A stretch of 64,000 bases of DNA from NCBI GenBank assembly GCA_016714985.1, contig JADKBS010000013.1, positions 124,001 to 188,000 on the forward strand. Reading direction: 5' to 3'. Positions within the stretch are counted from its first letter, which is position 1; each line of letters starts with the position of its first letter. Below are positions 58,560 through 64,000 of the stretch, piece after piece. The translations under genes were made by a program, and so were the position numbers. This stretch comes from Saprospiraceae bacterium. GTDB taxonomy: Bacteria; Bacteroidota; Bacteroidia; Chitinophagales; Saprospiraceae. The notes below the pieces were generated by a model. That model had not been told where the DNA came from and made no database searches. It worked only from the letters and a program-made list of their open reading frames with translations.

Positions 58560-61500
58560 TTACCCCATCATTTGCTTGTACTCGTCCACCACTGCGGATC
58601 CGAGTATTTGCTTCAAGACTTGACCTTCCCAACCATTGCGGAGCGTGCCCATGTCAAGGCCATTTTCCCTGAAGGTTTGGAAGGTATTGCGCAGCAAAAT
58701 AGCGGTTGGTTCTGGGATGTGTTCGCCGTCATCCATCACTGCTTTGTCGAGGAAGTGCCAAGTGGCATTGCGCAGCAGCGTCCAATATTGCTCATCGCTT
58801 GAGCCGGCAGGCTGCTTAATGACTTGTTTGATGACGTTTGCCACCAATTTTTCGTACTGGCTGGCAAGCGGCTCGTTTTCCAGAAATGCCTTGGTCAGTT
58901 CAAAACTCGCTGTACTTGTAAGTTGGCCATCGGCCATGTCCGTGATGGCCTTCAAATAGCCAGGCTTGCGCTTCCTGATGCGTGAGCCGTTGCCCTCGAT
59001 TGGCGTTGTAGCTGGGGCAGGTGGTGTAGCAGCTCCACCCGACAAAACTGGTCGGGCAGTAGGCTTGGCCTTTTGAACCAAAGGGTCAGCGGCGCTGGGT
59101 TTGATGGGTTTTACTGATGCCGGAGTTGATTGCGAAGCAATATCCTTGGGCGGTTCAGTTACCGCAGCTGTCGGTGCAGTATCGTTGGCCACATCCAATA
59201 CGGGCAGTACCTTTTCGGGCTGCGCAACGTCAATGATTGGAACCAGCGGACCGTCTGCCGGTTCGTTGACCGGGGTTGGTTCATCTTTTGGTGGCTCAAC
59301 GGGCGTCACCTCATCTATGGGCAGTTGCTCCGCTGTTCCATCAGCTGTTGGTATGCTGGTTGGTTCATCTTCCGGTGGCTCAACGGGCGTCACTTCGTCC
59401 TTGGGGGGCTGCCCTGCTGGCTCATCTGTTGGGGTTGGGGGCGTGGTGGGCGCTGGTTCGCAATGGCAGGTGAACAGCAACCGACTGCCCGATGGTGCTT
59501 CATCATCTACTTGCAAGCAGCCGCAGCCGCCCGTTTGCGCAGCAGCACCTGTACATAGGAAATCCTCGTTGCAGAGCGTATTGAGGCAGTCGGCCAATTC
59601 ACATACGGGAGCCACCAACGACTCACAGAGCAGGCCACTACCTTCGGTTTCCCGCCAAGCAAGCCATTGCCTGTACTTGGTTTCGAGCCTACAAAAATTG
59701 GCGGGATTGAGCCAAAGGATATGCAATGCCACACCGACAGGAGCCTCTCGGTAGAGCATGTTCTCCATTGCGATACGGTTCTCTGGCTTTCGGAAACGCT
59801 TTGTCCAGCCAGGCATGAACACCGTTGCCCAAAAAGAGTAGGGGTCGCTGCCCGGCACATAAGGAATAAAAGGCAAGGGTGCATCTTCGCCGCTGGTTCC
59901 GCCGCAATGGAGCAAAGGCGGGGTTGGGTTGTTGCCACTAGGGTCGGTTGCTTCCGTCTCAGCGGGCTGACTGCAAACCTCGTCGGGGTCAAGGAACCAG
60001 CACAGTTCGCAGCCTTTGTCGGCACAGACATCGAGCAAACAGCTTTGTGGTTCGTTCGAGCCAGGCGTACTGAAGGAGAAACATTCGCCCATTGACTTTG
60101 GCCTCAACAGGATATGTTCCAACAGGTGCAGCCCTTCGTCGTTGACGCAAGCTTGGAGGCGTTCCATTGCCTGCAAGCTGTCATAGCGGCGGCTATAGCT
60201 GTTCACCGATTTGCCGATGATGGCTGCCGGATCGGCAATTTGCCAAGTATAAGGGCCACAGTCGTTTGCTTGGGTGGGCTTAAAGTTTTCTTCCTGTTTT
60301 GCCAATTCGCAGAACCTTTCGAATGCCGCCCAAGCAGCATCGGCACAAGGGTAGCACTGCACGCTTTCCCATAGGTAGGGTGCTTCGCAAACGCCAAACC
60401 TGCCCTTCACGGGTGGTCTTGCTTGGCGGGCCGATTTCATCTGGTAGGTCTCCGGTGACAGGTCGCTGTTGGGCGCATTCAAGGGGTTTTGCAGCCTAAA
60501 ATGGTAGCAGCCGTCCCGGCAATAAAGTGGATACGAATTGGCGGCACGCAAGGCCTCCTTCTTAAAGGAAGCAAGTTCGGCCTCCTCCCGAATTTCTGAA
60601 AATGCCAACAACTTTCCGCTTCCAAATTCCACGAGGTTCAGTCGGCCTGCCTGCTGTTGGTAGCTGGCTGGCGAGGTTGCAGCGTACATGATGCGGCAAA
60701 TGATTTCGCCCTCGTCTTGTACGGCCCGGCCGTCAGACTGCGGTATATTCCAGAAATAGTTTGGACCAATTTGAAGGCGCTTGTTTTCGTCCAACCGCCT
60801 TGGATACTCAGCTTTTCTCACCAGCAATTCCTGGGTTTGTTGCCATAGTTTTTTGCGGCCCACGTTGCGCTCTTCCGCCGATTCGTATTGACAGGCCAAT
60901 TTGGCAAGGCAAAAATCTTTGCCAACAATTTTGAATGCGTAAGTATCGGAGTCTTCGTCGAAATAGGGGAAATAACCCCAGTCCTCTGAGGCTGCTTCGA
61001 TGAGGGCATTTAGGCCCGTTTGGGTACAAGTTGGATGCTTACAGGCATCGGAACTAGAGATGGCACTGCCCCAAGCCGCCACTTCCGACTCAAACTTGCC
61101 CTCGCTCTCTGCCAAAACTTCCAAAATGACCACCTGCCATTCGCCTTTGTTGCAAAGCACCCTACAGTTTTCCTTTTGGTTCAGCAGGTCGAGCAGGAGG
61201 TAGAAATGCTGCATGGCCAGTTCGGGCGAATCGTATAGGGCAGCGCTCCGCCATACCACCTGCCTCGATTCGATATCGAAGCATTGGAAACTGTACAGCC
61301 GTTCACTGGCTTGACAAGGGTCGTCACAATGGCAATCATCCCCACAGGCATGGTCGAACGTACAAATCACAGGAGCGTCAAGGCCTTCGGCAAGGAAAGC
61401 GGCGGCGGCGGCTTGTAGGCCAACCGACGACAATGACCTCCAAATTCCTTTTGGTACCAGCAAAACCGGGTTTTGCGTATAGGGTACTGCGGCTGGAAGC

Positions 61501-64000
61501 AATGCCCTGGGGTCAATGGCCCCTATCCTGGACTTCTCCTGATCATAGCTTGCTGGGTCGGCAGCGATGGTCAACATATCCTTCGCTTCCTTGCCATAGG
61601 CATCCAATGCCTGCTGGCGGCTAGTATAACCCTTGGCACTGATGAAGATGGTCTGCCCCACTGCATTGCGCAGCACATAATGATGGCGCCTCGTGGTACA
61701 GGCTATAGGATAGGTAAGGGCGAGTTTTGAAAGTGCTTCCAAGCCCATCCCATTCGCCACCTGTTCTGGCACGATGGCCAGTATCCCGCCGTTTGGGCAT
61801 CCATCGGTAGTTTCGATGAAATCGGCACCCAAATCAAGTACCAACAATGGTTTAGTGGCACTGGCCGCATTGCCGCTTGTATCGTAATTGGCCATGTCGG
61901 AGGCAAGCCGCAATATTTCGAGGTAGTTTTCTTGGAAAGCTGCTGTGGCATCGGCTTCCGTGTCATAACCTTTGTAACTGACGAAGAGCAATTGGTTGTC
62001 GTCACGGCGACGCAGTAGGAAATGGTATTGCTTGCGCTTCGACACGGTTCGACCCTGCTGCTGCAAATGATGCACTATTTCCATCGTCAGCACATTTCCG
62101 CTACTGCAGAGGCGCAGGTAGTCAACTTTGGCCCCCGGGGTGCAAATAATTTCTTGCTGCTTTATGGCCTCCTCTTTTGAGCGGTACTTACTGGGATTAA
62201 TAGCAAATGGTTCGTCTTTTTTCAGTGCCCTAAACAGCCACTGGCCTACGTCGGAGCGCAGCATTTCTTTCACCAGCCTTTCGTTATTACCCTGCAATCG
62301 GCCAAACCATGTTTGAAATGCTTTTGCACGCTCGTATTCATCTTTGCCATGATTGGCAGGATGTTGAGTAGCCACCAGTTCCTTGTTGTATCCATAGCAC
62401 GCAAACTGGTAAGGGTTGTCCTGCATTTTCTCTATGACCTTGCTGGGAAAATCCTTGAAAAAAGCCTTGTAACCCTCCACGGCAGCAGCTTTGTCAAGGT
62501 ATTTTTGGTGGCCCTGGAACATGGGGGCAGCCACTTCTTGCTTATCGTACCACCAGTATTCGAACTGGTATTTTGCAGCAGATTTTGCAGGTGAAATGGC
62601 ATAGCTTTCTTGCCTAAGTGCGTAGCCAATGCGCTGGATGAGGCCGTCACATTCCGCAGGCAGCAAGCGTAGTTCTTCGTGCTCCGCAACGGGTTTGTCG
62701 CCTTCTACCAACTGCAACAGGTAACCATTGCCCGTGAATTGGACGGCATAGCTGCCAGCCGTCGCCATCAATGGCAGCAAGCGCTTCAGTGTGGCAATGG
62801 CCTCCTGTTCATTGGCCTGCTCGGTCGTTGACTTTAGCAGTACCATGCCTCGCTCGTCCCTCAATAACCAGTAGGCTTGCTCTGCACGCTCCGTGACGAC
62901 CACGGGCGGTTTGCGTTTGCCAAAGTATTGAAGGCACTGCGTTACGGCAGCCTCCTGCTCTTTCGGACCGTTGAAAGTATTGGGCGGGGAACCGAGCGGT
63001 TCGCCCATCTGGTCAGTCAGCCAGAAATAGTAGGGTTGGCCAAAGCCTCCGCCTGTTTTCACATAACAGTTGGGCGATTTGCCTTCGGCAAACGCTTCTA
63101 TCAGCGCAAATACCGCCTCATTTGGGGTTCGATGGAGGAAGTAGCCTTGCAGGAAGGTAATGCCTTCTGCATTGCGAAGGAAATAGCTGTAGGCCCCGTT
63201 GACTTGCAGGTAATTGATGAACGAGCGTCGGTCGCTGAACCTAACGGAAAGCAGCTTGGCATAGTCGTTGGGCCGGATGTCAGCGCCCGCCACGGCAGAG
63301 GAACGGGCCACCACTGCCCCCATCGGGGTCGTGAGGTCGAGGCGGTATTGGCCGCCCTCCAGTTCAACGGTCACGAAGTTCTTAGCGTCGTTGGCGGCTT
63401 CTTTTACATCCTGCCAATCCTGTTTGGCACTGCCTGCATCGGCAAAGATGCGGGCACTGGTCAGCGCCTTGTCGTCCTCTACGACAATCTGCCATTGCCA
63501 GCCTGTTTTATGGAAAAGTATATAGTCCTCAACGGGTGAATTCTTGAGGAAATCGGTCATGGCCTCCGCAGCCGTTCGGAAAGCGGTTCCGCCTTGGTCC
63601 ACCACTTCGGCTTTTGTGCTGTACTGCACCCATCGGAAGCCGAGCACAGTTCTTATCTCCTTGTTGACGCCGTTAAAGTCTAGCCAGGCACCATCGGGCA
63701 TTGGCAGCAGGTCGAAACTGGCAGGTTCGTCGCCTGTAGTCAGCTTTTGGACGTTGGCGGCCAGCTTCGCAATGTCCTTAACGGCTTGGGCTTCTGAATG
63801 ATAGTCCGTTCTCTTGCTGGTTCTTACAACGAGGTCAGCGGCATTGCGCATTTCCAAGCGCCAGTTCCAGTCGGAAACCGTGATTTCCTCTTCGCCGGGT
63901 TCGGGCAGGAACAACCGCCTGAGCATGGTTGCCTGCCTGCTGCCGTGGCTACGCTCATAGCTGGCATAGAAACCGGGGGTCCTGAATTTGTCCAACCATT
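58560..64000 (-). CDS. Giant eCIS structural protein, possibly Afp12/Pvc12-like baseplate component (partial)
   Basis: At least 1811 residues; the frame stays open to the right edge, so the N-terminus is missing. Two places resemble baseplate proteins of the Afp12 type: LHLLEHILLRPKSM, and DPYSFWATVFMPGWTKRFRK with PVGVALHILWLNPANFC. Upstream is a long run of modules of about 100 residues with a (Y/H)xxLRNxxG...KGY...A pattern (YHFLLRRRDDNQLLFVSYKG, HHYVLRNAVGQTIFISAKGY), like YegP/DUF1508 repeats. There is a Cys-rich stretch (CGDDCHCDDPC), a Pro/Glu-rich linker of PPKDEVTPVEPP units (about 59150-59460) and a C-terminal helical domain. Typical Afp12 proteins are roughly half as long. Confidence 0.5.
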   Translation of the reverse strand, partial: WLDKFRTPGFYASYERSHGSRQATMLRRLFLPEPGEEEITVSDWNWRLEMRNAADLVVRTSKRTDYHSEAQAVKDIAKLAANVQKLTTGDEPASFDLLPMPDGAWLDFNGVNKEIRTVLGFRWVQYSTKAEVVDQGGTAFRTAAEAMTDFLKNSPVEDYILFHKTGWQWQIVVEDDKALTSARIFADAGSAKQDWQDVKEAANDAKNFVTVELEGGQYRLDLTTPMGAVVARSSAVAGADIRPNDYAKLLSVRFSDRRSFINYLQVNGAYSYFLRNAEGITFLQGYFLHRTPNEAVFALIEAFAEGKSPNCYVKTGGGFGQPYYFWLTDQMGEPLGSPPNTFNGPKEQEAAVTQCLQYFGKRKPPVVVTERAEQAYWLLRDERGMVLLKSTTEQANEQEAIATLKRLLPLMATAGSYAVQFTGNGYLLQLVEGDKPVAEHEELRLLPAECDGLIQRIGYALRQESYAISPAKSAAKYQFEYWWYDKQEVAAPMFQGHQKYLDKAAAVEGYKAFFKDFPSKVIEKMQDNPYQFACYGYNKELVATQHPANHGKDEYERAKAFQTWFGRLQGNNERLVKEMLRSDVGQWLFRALKKDEPFAINPSKYRSKEEAIKQQEIICTPGAKVDYLRLCSSGNVLTMEIVHHLQQQGRTVSKRKQYHFLLRRRDDNQLLFVSYKGYDTEADATAAFQENYLEILRLASDMANYDTSGNAASATKPLLVLDLGADFIETTDGCPNGGILAIVPEQVANGMGLEALSKLALTYPIACTTRRHHYVLRNAVGQTIFISAKGYTSRQQALDAYGKEAKDMLTIAADPASYDQEKSRIGAIDPRALLPAAVPYTQNPVLLVPKGIWRSLSSVGLQAAAAAFLAEGLDAPVICTFDHACGDDCHCDDPCQASERLYSFQCFDIESRQVVWRSAALYDSPELAMQHFYLLLDLLNQKENCRVLCNKGEWQVVILEVLAESEGKFESEVAAWGSAISSSDACKHPTCTQTGLNALIEAASEDWGYFPYFDEDSDTYAFKIVGKDFCLAKLACQYESAEERNVGRKKLWQQTQELLVRKAEYPRRLDENKRLQIGPNYFWNIPQSDGRAVQDEGEIICRIMYAATSPASYQQQAGRLNLVEFGSGKLLAFSEIREEAELASFKKEALRAANSYPLYCRDGCYHFRLQNPLNAPNSDLSPETYQMKSARQARPPVKGRFGVCEAPYLWESVQCYPCADAAWAAFERFCELAKQEENFKPTQANDCGPYTWQIADPAAIIGKSVNSYSRRYDSLQAMERLQACVNDEGLHLLEHILLRPKSMGECFSFSTPGSNEPQSCLLDVCADKGCELCWFLDPDEVCSQPAETEATDPSGNNPTPPLLHCGGTSGEDAPLPFIPYVPGSDPYSFWATVFMPGWTKRFRKPENRIAMENMLYREAPVGVALHILWLNPANFCRLETKYRQWLAWRETEGSGLLCESLVAPVCELADCLNTLCNEDFLCTGAAAQTGGCGCLQVDDEAPSGSRLLFTCHCEPAPTTPPTPTDEPAGQPPKDEVTPVEPPEDEPTSIPTADGTAEQLPIDEVTPVEPPKDEPTPVNEPADGPLVPIIDVAQPEKVLPVLDVANDTAPTAAVTEPPKDIASQSTPASVKPIKPSAADPLVQKAKPTARPVLSGGAATPPAPATTPIEGNGSRIRKRKPGYLKAITDMADGQLTSTASFELTKAFLENEPLASQYEKLVANVIKQVIKQPAGSSDEQYWTLLRNATWHFLDKAVMDDGEHIPEPTAILLRNTFQTFRENGLDMGTLRNGWEGQVLKQILGSAVVDEYKQMMG

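Overview
The window reads as a chromosome segment of a Bacteroidota bacterium, most likely of the Saprospiria group. The signs are: -7 promoter boxes of the form TAnnTTTG in front of many genes; a type IX secretion C-terminal sorting domain; a TonB receptor with an outer-membrane beta-barrel; the Bacteroidota-type families DUF6438, DUF6090 and DUF3667; and a kinase/receiver/AraC hybrid regulator. No tRNA, 16S/23S rRNA or CRISPR array was seen. One structural RNA is present: RNase P RNA at 37764-38315 (minus).

Layout. 1-8.8 kb: mnmG, an ABC ATPase, a small membrane/metallo-hydrolase/MerR group, a DUF6438 lipoprotein, yidC and an RsmI-like methyltransferase. 8.9-13 kb: the rpsF-rpsR-rplI operon (S6 carries an extra helix-hairpin-helix domain), then fabI and hppD on the other strand. 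13-27.5 kb: a secreted repeat protein, a patatin-like lipase, sucA, and a minus-strand run of periplasmic or membrane proteins ending in a GH3 glycosidase. 27.7-35 kb is accessory: a frameshifted TPR-kinase-receiver-AraC gene, a lectin-like gene split by an in-frame TAA, and an AT-rich island (HEPN-type protein split by an in-frame TAG, plus a small zinc-ribbon-like protein) bounded by inverted repeats. 35-42.3 kb: TonB receptor, rnpB, a lipoprotein, a class A penicillin-binding protein and rnhB. 42.2-45.3 kb: an Rpn-like nuclease-family protein, a dual-OB protein and two DUF488 proteins.

45.3-64 kb, all minus strand, looks like one end of an extracellular contractile injection system (eCIS) locus. 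In transcription order it holds: a giant protein with Afp12/Pvc12-like features running off the window, a tape-measure protein, an unknown 236-residue protein, a 1116-residue DUF4157 protein followed by a broken toxin tail and a broken immunity-like gene, a vanadium-haloperoxidase/PAP2-type enzyme, a ParA-like ATPase, a DUF4157 protein ending in a predicted nucleic-acid deaminase domain (HAE...PCxxC), and an Afp15-like AAA+ ATPase. Sheath, tube and spike genes would lie beyond the right edge. The deaminase-bearing DUF4157 protein is the most interesting single gene: a candidate injected base-editing effector whose start codon overlaps the stop codon of the ParA-like gene.

A second theme is repeats. 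Many gene borders hold short-period words, often with their reverse complement a few dozen bases away. The word differs from place to place but the layout recurs. Some copies lie inside functional genes: in loops of the hybrid kinase, in the DUF4157 linker and in the P12 helix of RNase P RNA. Several genes show single-base frameshifts or nonsense codons; some of these, especially those in A-runs, could be sequencing errors.
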